From the NCBI GenBank assembly GCA_932521035.1, contig CAKOAU010000006.1, forward strand, positions 1 to 64,000: a stretch of 64,000 nt of DNA. Direction: 5' to 3'. The position numbers were made by a program, and so were the translations under genes. Shown in pieces: positions 8,211-20,900 of the stretch. Under the pieces are notes generated by a model. The model was not told where the DNA came from. It did not search any database and saw nothing but the letters and a program-made list of their open reading frames with translations. Source of the DNA: Oscheius dolichura (taxonomy: Eukaryota; Nematoda; Chromadorea; Rhabditida; Rhabditidae). Each line of letters opens with the position of its first letter. Positions within the stretch are counted from its first letter, which is position 1.

Positions 8211-10802
8211 TTGGGCTATAAAACGCTATTCGGTCAGACAACCCTATTCGATCTTGGATTATTCGTACTCTACTCGTCGAGCTCTACAAGAAGAGTGGTC
8301 GAACGTTCTCGAATCATTAGGCTTTTATTCCGTACTGGCCTGTTCAAATTGCCCAAGAGATTTGTATTGGCTTACCCCCTATTTTTGGACTATAATAGTT
8401 TTTGGGCTATAAAACGCTATTCGGTCAGACAACCCTATTAGCTCTGTGGTTATTCGTACTCTACTCGTCGAGCTCTACAAGAAGAGTGGTCGAACGTTCT
8501 CGAATCATTAGGCTTTTATTCCGTACTGGCCTGTTCAAATTTCCCAAGAGATTTGTATTGGCTTAAACCCTGGTTTATGATCTAGGAGCCATAACGTGGC
8601 TCAAAGGCGTCCTCCTGTGACGGGAGCTAGTTTTTTAGACTCAGCTCGATGAGGCGGTTCGAATGAGTACAAATTCGAACCTCCTACCCTCTTTTCCAAA
8701 AACTGCCCCATATTACTGTACCTTTTTCTGGATTATAATAGTTTTTGGGCTATAAAACGCTATTCGGTCAGACAACCCTATTAGCTCTGTGGTTATTCGT
8801 ACTCTACTCGTCGAGCTCTACAAGAAGAGTGGTCGAACGTTCTCGAATCATTAGGCTTTTATTCCGTACTGGCCTGTTCAAATTTCCCAAGAGATTTGTA
8901 TTGGCTTAAACCCTGGTTTATGATCTAGGAGCCATAACGTGGCTCAAAGGCGTCCTCCTGTGACGGGAGCTAGTTTTTTAGACTCAGCTCGATGAGGCGG
9001 TTCGAATGAGTACAAATTCGAACCTCCTACCCTCTTTTCCAAAAACTGCCCCATATTACTGTACCTTTTTCTGGATTATAATAGTTTTTGGGCTATAAAA
9101 CGCTATTCGGTCAGACAACCCTATTAGCTCTGTGGTTATTCGTACTCTACTCGTCGAGCTCTACAAGAAGAGTGGTCGAACGTTCTCGAATCATTAGGCT
9201 TTTATTCCGTACTGGCCTGTTCAAATTTCCCAAGAGATTTGTATTGGCTTAAACCCTGGTTTATGATCTAGGAGCCATAACGTGGCTCAAAGGCGTCCTC
9301 CTGTGACGGGAGCTAGTTTTTTAGACTCAGCTCGATGAGGCGGTTCGAATGAGTACAAATTCGAACCTCCTACCCTCTTTTCCAAAAACTGCCCCATATT
9401 ACTGTACCTTTTTCTGGATTATAATAGTTTTTGGGCTATAAAACGCTATTCGGTCAGACAACCCTATTAGCTCTGTGGTTATTCGTACTCTACTCGTCGA
9501 GCTCTACAAGAAGAGTGGTCGAACGTTCTCGAATCATTAGGCTTTTATTCCGTACTGGCCTGTTCAAATTTCCCAAGAGATTTGTATTGGCTTAAACCCT
9601 GGTTTATGATCTAGGAGCCATAACGTGGCTCAAAGGCGTCCTCCTGTGACGGGAGCTAGTTTTTTAGACTCAGCTCGATGAGGCGGTTCGAATGAGTACA
9701 AATTCGAACCTCCTACCCTCTTTTCCAAAAACTGCCCCATATTACTATACCTTTTTCTGGATTATAATAGTTTTTGGGCTATAAAACGCTATTCGGTCAG
9801 CGAACCCTATTCGATCTTGGGTTATTCGTACTCTACTCGTCGAGCTCTACAAGAAGAGTGGTCGAACGTTCTCCAATCATTAGGCTTTTATTCCGTACTG
9901 GCCTGTTCAAATTTCCCAAGAGATTTGTATTGGCTTAAACCCTGGTTTATGATCTAGGAGCCATAACGTGGCTCAAAGGCGTCCTCCTGTGACGGGAGCT
10001 AGTTTTTTAGACTCAGCTCGATGAGGCGGTTCGAATGAGTACAAATTCGAACCTCCTACCCTCTTTTCCAAAAACTGCACCATATTACTGTACCTTTTTC
10101 TGGATTATAATAGTTTTTGGGCTATAAAACGCTATTCGGTCAGACAACCCTATTAGCTCTGTGGTTATTCGTACTCTACTCGTCGAGCTCTACAAGAAGA
10201 GTGGTCGAACGTTCTCGAATCATTAGGCTTTTATTCCGTACTGGCCTGTTCAAATTTCCCAAGAGATTTGTATTGGCTTAAACCCTGGTTTATGATCTAG
10301 GAGCCATAACGTGGCTCAAAGGCGTCCTCCTGTGACGGGAGCTAGTTTTTTAGACTCAGCTCGATGAGGCGGTTCGAATGAGTACAAATTCGAACCTCCT
10401 ACCCTCTTTTCCAAAAACTGCACCATATTACTGTACCTTTTTCTGGATTATAATAGTTTTTGGGCTATAAAACGCTATTCGGTCAGACAACCCTATTAGC
10501 TCTGTGGTTATTCGTACTCTACTCGTCGAGCTCTACAAGAAGAGTGGTCGAACGTTCTCGAATCATTAGGCTTTTATTCCGTACTGGCCTGTTCAAATTT
10601 CCCAAGAGATTTGTATTGGCTTAAACCCTGGTTTATGATCTAGGAGCCATAACGTGGCTCAAAGGCGTCCTCCTGTGACGGGAGCTAGTTTTTTAGACTC
10701 AGCTCGATGAGGCGGTTCGAATGAGTACAAATTCGAACCTCCTACCCTCTTTTCCAAAAACTGCCCCATATTACTGTACCTTTTTCTGGATTATAATAGT
10801 TT
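8211..10802 (+). repeat. Segment S' B B B B A* B* B (2592 bp)
   Basis: S' at 8211-8401, long monomers at 8402, 8745, 9088, 9431, 9774, 10117 and 10460. A private G to A change lies at 9747 (m317 of the B at 9431). Adjacent A and B monomers (9774, 10117) both carry A at m306. Confidence 0.95.
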
Positions 10803-11336
10803 TTGGGCTATAAAACGCTATTCGGTCAGCGAACCCTATTCGATCTTGGATTATTCGTACTCTACTCGTCGAGCTCTACAAGAAGAGTGGTCGAACGTTC
10901 TCGAATCATTAGGCTTTTATTCCGTACTGGCCTGTTCAAATTGCCCAAGAGATTTGTATTGGCTTACCCCCTATTTTTGGACTATAATAGTTTTTGGGCT
11001 ATAAAACGCTATTCGGTCAGACAACCCTATTAGCTCTGTGGTTATTCGTACTCTACTCGTCGAGCTCTACAAGAAGAGTGGTCGAACGTTCTCGAATCAT
11101 TAGGCTTTTATTCCGTACTGGCCTGTTCAAATTTCCCAAGAGATTTGTATTGGCTTAAACCCTGGTTTATGATCTAGGAGCCATAACGTGGCTCAAAGGC
11201 GTCCTCCTGTGACGGGAGCTAGTTTTTTAGACTCAGCTCGATGAGGCGGTTCGAATGAGTACAAATTCGAACCTCCTACCCTCTTTTCCAAAAACTGCCC
11301 CATATTACTGTACCTTTTTCTGGATTATAATAGTTT
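10803..11336 (+). repeat. Segment S B (534 bp)
   Basis: The minimal S-B dimer: S at 10803-10993, B at 10994. Confidence 0.95.
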
Positions 11337-14300
11337 TTGGGCTATAAAACGCTATTCGGTCAGCGAACCCTATTCGATCTTGGATTATTCGTACTCTACT
11401 CGTCGAGCTCTACAAGAAGAGTGGTCGAACGTTCTCGAATCATTAGGCTTTTATTCCGTACTGGCCTGTTCAAATTGCCCAAGAGATTTGTATTGGCTTA
11501 CCCCCTATTTTTGGACTATAATAGTTTTTGGGCTATAAAACGCTATTCGGTCAGACAACCCTATTAGCTCTGTGGTTATTCGTACTCTACTCGTCGAGCT
11601 CTACAAGAAGAGTGGTCGAACGTTCTCGAATCATTAGGCTTTTATTCCGTACTGGCCTGTTCAAATTTCCCAAGAGATTTGTATTGGCTTAAACCCTGGT
11701 TTATGATCTAGGAGCCATAACGTGGCTCAAAGGCGTCCTCCTGTGACGGGAGCTAGTTTTTTAGACTCAGCTCGATGAGGCGGTTCGAATGAGTACAAAT
11801 TCGAACCTCCTACCCTCTTTTCCAAAAACTGCACCATATTACTGTACCTTTTTCTGGATTATAATAGTTTTTGGGCTATAAAACGCTATTCGGTCAGCGA
11901 ACCCTATTCGATCTTGGGTTATTCGTACTCTACTCGTCGAGCTCTACAAGAAGAGTGGTCGAACGTTCTCCAATCATTAGGCTTTTATTCCGTACTGGCC
12001 TGTTCAAATTTCCCAAGAGATTTGTATTGGCTTAAACCCTGGTTTATGATCTAGGAGCCATAACGTGGCTCAAAGGCGTCCTCCTGTGACGGGAGCTAGT
12101 TTTTTAGACTCAGCTCGATGAGGCGGTTCGAATGAGTACAAATTCGAACCTCCTACCCTCTTTTCCAAAAACTGCACCATATTACTGTACCTTTTTCTGG
12201 ATTATAATAGTTTTTGGGCTATAAAACGCTATTCGGTCAGACAACCCTATTAGCTCTGTGGTTATTCGTACTCTACTCGTCGAGCTCTACAAGAAGAGTG
12301 GTCGAACGTTCTCGAATCATTAGGCTTTTATTCCGTACTGGCCTGTTCAAATTTCCCAAGAGATTTGTATTGGCTTAAACCCTGGTTTATGATCTAGGAG
12401 CCATAACGTGGCTCAAAGGCGTCCTCCTGTGACGGGAGCTAGTTTTTTAGACTCAGCTCGATGAGGCGGTTCGAATGAGTACAAATTCGAACCTCCTACC
12501 CTCTTTTCCAAAAACTGCCCCATATTACTGTACCTTTTTCTGGATTATAATAGTTTTTGGGCTATAAAACGCTATTCGGTCAGCGAACCCTATTCGATCT
12601 TGGATTATTCGTACTCTACTCGTCGAGCTCTACAAGAAGAGTGGTCGAACGTTCTCGAATCATTAGGCTTTTATTCCGTACTGGCCTGTTCAAATTGCCC
12701 AAGAGATTTGTATTGGCTTACCCCCTATTTTTGGACTATAATAGTTTTTGGGCTATAAAACGCTATTCGGTCAGACAACCCTATTAGCTCTGTGGTTATT
12801 CGTACTCTACTCGTCGAGCTCTACAAGAAGAGTGGTCGAACGTTCTCGAATCATTAGGCTTTTATTCCGTACTGGCCTGTTCAAATTTCCCAAGAGATTT
12901 GTATTGGCTTAAACCCTGGTTTATGATCTAGGAGCCATAACGTGGCTCAAAGGCGTCCTCCTGTGACGGGAGCTAGTTTTTTAGACTCAGCTCGATGAGG
13001 CGGTTCGAATGAGTACAAATTCGAACCTCCTACCCTCTTTTCCAAAAACTGCACCATATTACTGTACCTTTTTCTGGATTATAATAGTTTTTGGGCTATA
13101 AAACGCTATTCGGTCAGCGAACCCTATTCGATCTTGGGTTATTCGTACTCTACTCGTCGAGCTCTACAAGAAGAGTGGTCGAACGTTCTCCAATCATTAG
13201 GCTTTTATTCCGTACTGGCCTGTTCAAATTTCCCAAGAGATTTGTATTGGCTTAAACCCTGGTTTATGATCTAGGAGCCATAACGTGGCTCAAAGGCGTC
13301 CTCCTGTGACGGGAGCTAGTTTTTTAGACTCAGCTCGATGAGGCGGTTCGAATGAGTACAAATTCGAACCTCCTACCCTCTTTTCCAAAAACTGCACCAT
13401 ATTACTGTACCTTTTTCTGGATTATAATAGTTTTTGGGCTATAAAACGCTATTCGGTCAGACAACCCTATTAGCTCTGTGGTTATTCGTACTCTACTCGT
13501 CGAGCTCTACAAGAAGAGTGGTCGAACGTTCTCGAATCATTAGGCTTTTATTCCGTACTGGCCTGTTCAAATTTCCCAAGAGATTTGTATTGGCTTAAAC
13601 CCTGGTTTATGATCTAGGAGCCATAACGTGGCTCAAAGGCGTCCTCCTGTGACGGGAGCTAGTTTTTTAGACTCAGCTCGATGAGGCGGTTCGAATGAGT
13701 ACAAATTCGAACCTCCTACCCTCTTTTCCAAAAACTGCCCCATATTACTGTACCTTTTTCTGGATTATAATAGTTTTTGGGCTATAAAACGCTATTCGGT
13801 CAGCGAACCCTATTCGATCTTGGATTATTCGTACTCTACTCGTCGAGCTCTACAAGAAGAGTGGTCGAACGTTCTCGAATCATTAGGCTTTTATTCCGTA
13901 CTGGCCTGTTCAAATTGCCCAAGAGATTTGTATTGGCTTACCCCCTATTTTTGGACTATAATAGTTTTTGGGCTATAAAACGCTATTCGGTCAGACAACC
14001 CTATTAGCTCTGTGGTTATTCGTACTCTACTCGTCGAGCTCTACAAGAAGAGTGGTCGAACGTTCTCGAATCATTAGGCTTTTATTCCGTACTGGCCTGT
14101 TCAAATTTCCCAAGAGATTTGTATTGGCTTAAACCCTGGTTTATGATCTAGGAGCCATAACGTGGCTCAAAGGCGTCCTCCTGTGACGGGAGCTAGTTTT
14201 TTAGACTCAGCTCGATGAGGCGGTTCGAATGAGTACAAATTCGAACCTCCTACCCTCTTTTCCAAAAACTGCACCATATTACTGTACCTTTTTCTGGATT

Positions 14301-14996
14301 ATAATAGTTTTTGGGCTATAAAACGCTATTCGGTCAGCGAACCCTATTCGATCTTGGGTTATTCGTACTCTACTCGTCGAGCTCTACAAGAAGAGTGGTC
14401 GAACGTTCTCCAATCATTAGGCTTTTATTCCGTACTGGCCTGTTCAAATTTCCCAAGAGATTTGTATTGGCTTAAACCCTGGTTTATGATCTAGGAGCCA
14501 TAACGTGGCTCAAAGGCGTCCTCCTGTGACGGGAGCTAGTTTTTTAGACTCAGCTCGATGAGGCGGTTCGAATGAGTACAAATTCGAACCTCCTACCCTC
14601 TTTTCCAAAAACTGCACCATATTACTGTACCTTTTTCTGGATTATAATAGTTTTTGGGCTATAAAACGCTATTCGGTCAGACAACCCTATTAGCTCTGTG
14701 GTTATTCGTACTCTACTCGTCGAGCTCTACAAGAAGAGTGGTCGAACGTTCTCGAATCATTAGGCTTTTATTCCGTACTGGCCTGTTCAAATTTCCCAAG
14801 AGATTTGTATTGGCTTAAACCCTGGTTTATGATCTAGGAGCCATAACGTGGCTCAAAGGCGTCCTCCTGTGACGGGAGCTAGTTTTTTAGACTCAGCTCG
14901 ATGAGGCGGTTCGAATGAGTACAAATTCGAACCTCCTACCCTCTTTTCCAAAAACTGCCCCATATTACTGTACCTTTTTCTGGATTATAATAGTTT
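11337..14996 (+). repeat. 1220-bp higher-order repeat S B* A* B, three copies
   Basis: Three consecutive copies at 11337-12556, 12557-13776 and 13777-14996, each S then B*, A*, B. All three share A at m306 in the first two long monomers and C in the third. I found no difference between copies by eye. Monomer starts in copy one are 11337, 11528, 11871 and 12214. The next segment also begins with S (14997), but its long monomers lack the marker, so the unit stops there. Confidence 0.93.
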
Positions 14997-16559
14997 TTGG
15001 GCTATAAAACGCTATTCGGTCAGCGAACCCTATTCGATCTTGGATTATTCGTACTCTACTCGTCGAGCTCTACAAGAAGAGTGGTCGAACGTTCTCGAAT
15101 CATTAGGCTTTTATTCCGTACTGGCCTGTTCAAATTGCCCAAGAGATTTGTATTGGCTTACCCCCTATTTTTGGACTATAATAGTTTTTGGGCTATAAAA
15201 CGCTATTCGGTCAGACAACCCTATTAGCTCTGTGGTTATTCGTACTCTACTCGTCGAGCTCTACAAGAAGAGTGGTCGAACGTTCTCGAATCATTAGGCT
15301 TTTATTCCGTACTGGCCTGTTCAAATTTCCCAAGAGATTTGTATTGGCTTAAACCCTGGTTTATGATCTAGGAGCCATAACGTGGCTCAAAGGCGTCCTC
15401 CTGTGACGGGAGCTAGTTTTTTAGACTCAGCTCGATGAGGCGGTTCGAATGAGTACAAATTCGAACCTCCTACCCTCTTTTCCAAAAACTGCCCCATATT
15501 ACTGTACCTTTTTCTGGATTATAATAGTTTTTGGGCTATAAAACGCTATTCGGTCAGACAACCCTATTAGCTCTGTGGTTATTCGTACTCTACTCGTCGA
15601 GCTCTACAAGAAGAGTGGTCGAACGTTCTCGAATCATTAGGCTTTTATTCCGTACTGGCCTGTTCAAATTTCCCAAGAGATTTGTATTGGCTTAAACCCT
15701 GGTTTATGATCTAGGAGCCATAACGTGGCTCAAAGGCGTCCTCCTGTGACGGGAGCTAGTTTTTTAGACTCAGCTCGATGAGGCGGTTCGAATGAGTACA
15801 AATTCGAACCTCCTACCCTCTTTTCCAAAAACTGCCCCATATTACTGTACCTTTTTCTGGATTATAATAGTTTTTGGGCTATAAAACGCTATTCGGTCAG
15901 CGAACCCTATTCGATCTTGGGTTATTCGTACTCTACTCGTCGAGCTCTACAAGAAGAGTGGTCGAACGTTCTCCAATCATTAGGCTTTTATTCCGTACTG
16001 GCCTGTTCAAATTGCCCAAGAGATTTGTATTGGCTTAAACCCTGGTTTATGATCTAGGAGCCATAACGTGGCTCAAAGGCGTCCTCCTGTGACGGGAGCT
16101 AGTTTTTTAGACTCAGCTCGATGAGGCGGTTCGAATGAGTACAAATTCGAACCTCCTACCCTCTTTTCCAAAAACTGCCCCATATTACTGTACCTTTTTC
16201 TGGATTATAATAGTTTTTGGGCTATAAAACGCTATTCGGTCAGACAACCCTATTAGCTCTGTGGTTATTCGTACTCTACTCGTCGAGCTCTACAAGAAGA
16301 GTGGTCGAACGTTCTCGAATCATTAGGCTTTTATTCCGTACTGGCCTGTTCAAATTTCCCAAGAGATTTGTATTGGCTTAAACCCTGGTTTATGATCTAG
16401 GAGCCATAACGTGGCTCAAAGGCGTCCTCCTGTGACGGGAGCTAGTTTTTTAGACTCAGCTCGATGAGGCGGTTCGAATGAGTACAAATTCGAACCTCCT
16501 ACCCTCTTTTCCAAAAACTGCCCCATATTACTGTACCTTTTTCTGGATTATAATAGTTT
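14997..16559 (+). repeat. Segment S B B Ag B (1563 bp)
   Basis: S at 14997-15187, long monomers at 15188, 15531, 15874 and 16217. The A at 15874 carries the S-type G at m141. The same five-monomer series returns at 31196 and 47703. Confidence 0.95.
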
Positions 16560-17093
16560 TTGGGCTATAAAACGCTATTCGGTCAGCGAACCCTATTCGA
16601 TCTTGGATTATTCGTACTCTACTCGTCGAGCTCTACAAGAAGAGTGGTCGAACGTTCTCGAATCATTAGGCTTTTATTCCGTACTGGCCTGTTCAAATTG
16701 CCCAAGAGATTTGTATTGGCTTACCCCCTATTTTTGGACTATAATAGTTTTTGGGCTATAAAACGCTATTCGGTCAGACAACCCTATTAGCTCTGTGGTT
16801 ATTCGTACTCTACTCGTCGAGCTCTACAAGAAGAGTGGTCGAACGTTCTCGAATCATTAGGCTTTTATTCCGTACTGGCCTGTTCAAATTTCCCAAGAGA
16901 TTTGTATTGGCTTAAACCCTGGTTTATGATCTAGGAGCCATAACGTGGCTCAAAGGCGTCCTCCTGTGACGGGAGCTAGTTTTTTAGACTCAGCTCGATG
17001 AGGCGGTTCGAATGAGTACAAATTCGAACCTCCTACCCTCTTTTCCAAAAACTGCCCCATATTACTGTACCTTTTTCTGGATTATAATAGTTT
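16560..17093 (+). repeat. Segment S B (534 bp)
   Basis: S at 16560-16750, B at 16751. Confidence 0.95.
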
Positions 17094-17970
17094 TTGGGCT
17101 ATAAAACGCTATTCGGTCAGCGAACCCTATTCGATCTTGGATTATTCGTACTCTACTCGTCGAGCTCTACAAGAAGAGTGGTCGAACGTTCTCGAATCAT
17201 TAGGCTTTTATTCCGTACTGGCCTGTTCAAATTGCCCAAGAGATTTGTATTGGCTTACCCCCTATTTTTGGACTATAATAGTTTTTGGGCTATAAAACGC
17301 TATTCGGTCAGACAACCCTATTAGCTCTGTGGTTATTCGTACTCTACTCGTCGAGCTCTACAAGAAGAGTGGTCGAACGTTCTCGAATCATTAGGCTTTT
17401 ATTCCGTACTGGCCTGTTCAAATTTCCCAAGAGATTTGTATTGGCTTAAACCCTGGTTTATGATCTAGGAGCCATAACGTGGCTCAAAGGCGTCCTCCTG
17501 TGACGGGAGCTAGTTTTTTAGACTCAGCTCGATGAGGCGGTTCGAATGAGTACAAATTCGAACCTCCTACCCTCTTTTCCAAAAACTGCCCCATATTACT
17601 GTACCTTTTTCTGGATTATAATAGTTTTTGGGCTATAAAACGCTATTCGGTCAGACAACCCTATTAGCTCTGTGGTTATTCGTACTCTACTCGTCGAGCT
17701 CTACAAGAAGAGTGGTCGAACGTTCTCGAATCATTAGGCTTTTATTCCGTACTGGCCTGTTCAAATTTCCCAAGAGATTTGTATTGGCTTAAACCCTGGT
17801 TTATGATCTAGGAGCCATAACGTGGCTCAAAGGCGTCCTCCTGTGACGGGAGCTAGTTTTTTAGACTCAGCTCGATGAGGCGGTTCGAATGAGTACAAAT
17901 TCGAACCTCCTACCCTCTTTTCCAAAAACTGCCCCATATTACTGTACCTTTTTCTGGATTATAATAGTTT
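17094..17970 (+). repeat. S B B leading into the S-free domain
   Basis: S at 17094-17284, type B monomers at 17285 and 17628. The next S is not met until 27232. Confidence 0.95.
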
Positions 17971-20900
17971 TTGGGCTATAAAACGCTATTCGGTCAGCGA
18001 ACCCTATTCGATCTTGGGTTATTCGTACTCTACTCGTCGAGCTCTACAAGAAGAGTGGTCGAACGTTCTCCAATCATTAGGCTTTTATTCCGTACTGGCC
18101 TGTTCAAATTTCCCAAGAGATTTGTATTGGCTTAAACCCTGGTTTATGATCTAGGAGCCATAACGTGGCTCAAAGGCGTCCTCCTGTGACGGGAGCTAGT
18201 TTTTTAGACTCAGCTCGATGAGGCGGTTCGAATGAGTACAAATTCGAACCTCCTACCCTCTTTTCCAAAAACTGCCCCATATTACTGTACCTTTTTCTGG
18301 ATTATAATAGTTTTTGGGCTATAAAACGCTATTCGGTCAGACAACCCTATTAGCTCTGTGGTTATTCGTACTCTACTCGTCGAGCTCTACAAGAAGAGTG
18401 GTCGAACGTTCTCGAATCATTAGGCTTTTATTCCGTACTGGCCTGTTCAAATTTCCCAAGAGATTTGTATTGGCTTAAACCCTGGTTTATGATCTAGGAG
18501 CCATAACGTGGCTCAAAGGCGTCCTCCTGTGACGGGAGCTAGTTTTTTAGACTCAGCTCGATGAGGCGGTTCGAATGAGTACAAATTCGAACCTCCTACC
18601 CTCTTTTCCAAAAACTGCCCCATATTACTGTACCTTTTTCTGGATTATAATAGTTTTTGGGCTATAAAACGCTATTCGGTCAGCGAACCCTATTCGATCT
18701 TGGGTTATTCGTACTCTACTCGTCGAGCTCTACAAGAAGAGTGGTCGAACGTTCTCGAATCATTAGGCTTTTATTCCGTACTGGCCTGTTCAAATTTCCC
18801 AAGAGATTTGTATTGGCTTAAACCCTGGTTTATGATCTAGGAGCCATAACGTGGCTCAAAGGCGTCCTCCTGTGACGGGAGCTAGTTTTTTAGACTCAGC
18901 TCGATGAGGCGGTTCGAATGAGTACAAATTCGAACCTCCTACCCTCTTTTCCAAAAACTGCCCCATATTACTGTACCTTTTTCTGGATTATAATAGTTTT
19001 TGGGCTATAAAACGCTATTCGGTCAGACAACCCTATTAGCTCTGTGGTTATTCGTACTCTACTCGTCGAGCTCTACAAGAAGAGTGGTCGAACGTTCTCG
19101 AATCATTAGGCTTTTATTCCGTACTGGCCTGTTCAAATTTCCCAAGAGATTTGTATTGGCTTAAACCCTGGTTTATGATCTAGGAGCCATAACGTGGCTC
19201 AAAGGCGTCCTCCTGTGACGGGAGCTAGTTTTTTAGACTCAGCTCGATGAGGCGGTTCGAATGAGTACAAATTCGAACCTCCTACCCTCTTTTCCAAAAA
19301 CTGCCCCATATTACTGTACCTTTTTCTGGATTATAATAGTTTTTGGGCTATAAAACGCTATTCGGTCAGACAACCCTATTAGCTCTGTGGTTATTCGTAC
19401 TCTACTCGTCGAGCTCTACAAGAAGAGTGGTCGAACGTTCTCGAATCATTAGGCTTTTATTCCGTACTGGCCTGTTCAAATTTCCCAAGAGATTTGTATT
19501 GGCTTAAACCCTGGTTTATGATCTAGGAGCCATAACGTGGCTCAAAGGCGTCCTCCTGTGACGGGAGCTAGTTTTTTAGACTCAGCTCGATGAGGCGGTT
19601 CGAATGAGTACAAATTCGAACCTCCTACCCTCTTTTCCAAAAACTGCCCCATATTACTGTACCTTTTTCTGGATTATAATAGTTTTTGGGCTATAAAACG
19701 CTATTCGGTCAGACAACCCTATTAGCTCTGTGGTTATTCGTACTCTACTCGTCGAGCTCTACAAGAAGAGTGGTCGAACGTTCTCGAATCATTAGGCTTT
19801 TATTCCGTACTGGCCTGTTCAAATTTCCCAAGAGATTTGTATTGGCTTAAACCCTGGTTTATGATCTAGGAGCCATAACGTGGCTCAAAGGCGTCCTCCT
19901 GTGACGGGAGCTAGTTTTTTAGACTCAGCTCGATGAGGCGGTTCGAATGAGTACAAATTCGAACCTCCTACCCTCTTTTCCAAAAACTGCCCCATATTAC
20001 TGTACCTTTTTCTGGATTATAATAGTTTTTGGGCTATAAAACGCTATTCGGTCAGACAACCCTATTAGCTCTGTGGTTATTCGTACTCTACTCGTCGAGC
20101 TCTACAAGAAGAGTGGTCGAACGTTCTCGAATCATTAGGCTTTTATTCCGTACTGGCCTGTTCAAATTTCCCAAGAGATTTGTATTGGCTTAAACCCTGG
20201 TTTATGATCTAGGAGCCATAACGTGGCTCAAAGGCGTCCTCCTGTGACGGGAGCTAGTTTTTTAGACTCAGCTCGATGAGGCGGTTCGAATGAGTACAAA
20301 TTCGAACCTCCTACCCTCTTTTCCAAAAACTGCCCCATATTACTGTACCTTTTTCTGGATTATAATAGTTTTTGGGCTATAAAACGCTATTCGGTCAGAC
20401 AACCCTATTAGCTCTGTGGTTATTCGTACTCTACTCGTCGAGCTCTACAAGAAGAGTGGTCGAACGTTCTCGAATCATTAGGCTTTTATTCCGTACTGGC
20501 CTGTTCAAATTTCCCAAGAGATTTGTATTGGCTTAAACCCTGGTTTATGATCTAGGAGCCATAACGTGGCTCAAAGGCGTCCTCCTGTGACGGGAGCTAG
20601 TTTTTTAGACTCAGCTCGATGAGGCGGTTCGAATGAGTACAAATTCGAACCTCCTACCCTCTTTTCCAAAAACTGCCCCATATTACTGTACCTTTTTCTG
20701 GATTATAATAGTTTTTGGGCTATAAAACGCTATTCGGTCAGCGAACCCTATTCGATCTTGGGTTATTCGTACTCTACTCGTCGAGCTCTACAAGAAGAGT
20801 GGTCGAACGTTCTCCAATCATTAGGCTTTTATTCCGTACTGGCCTGTTCAAATTTCCCAAGAGATTTGTATTGGCTTAAACCCTGGTTTATGATCTAGGA

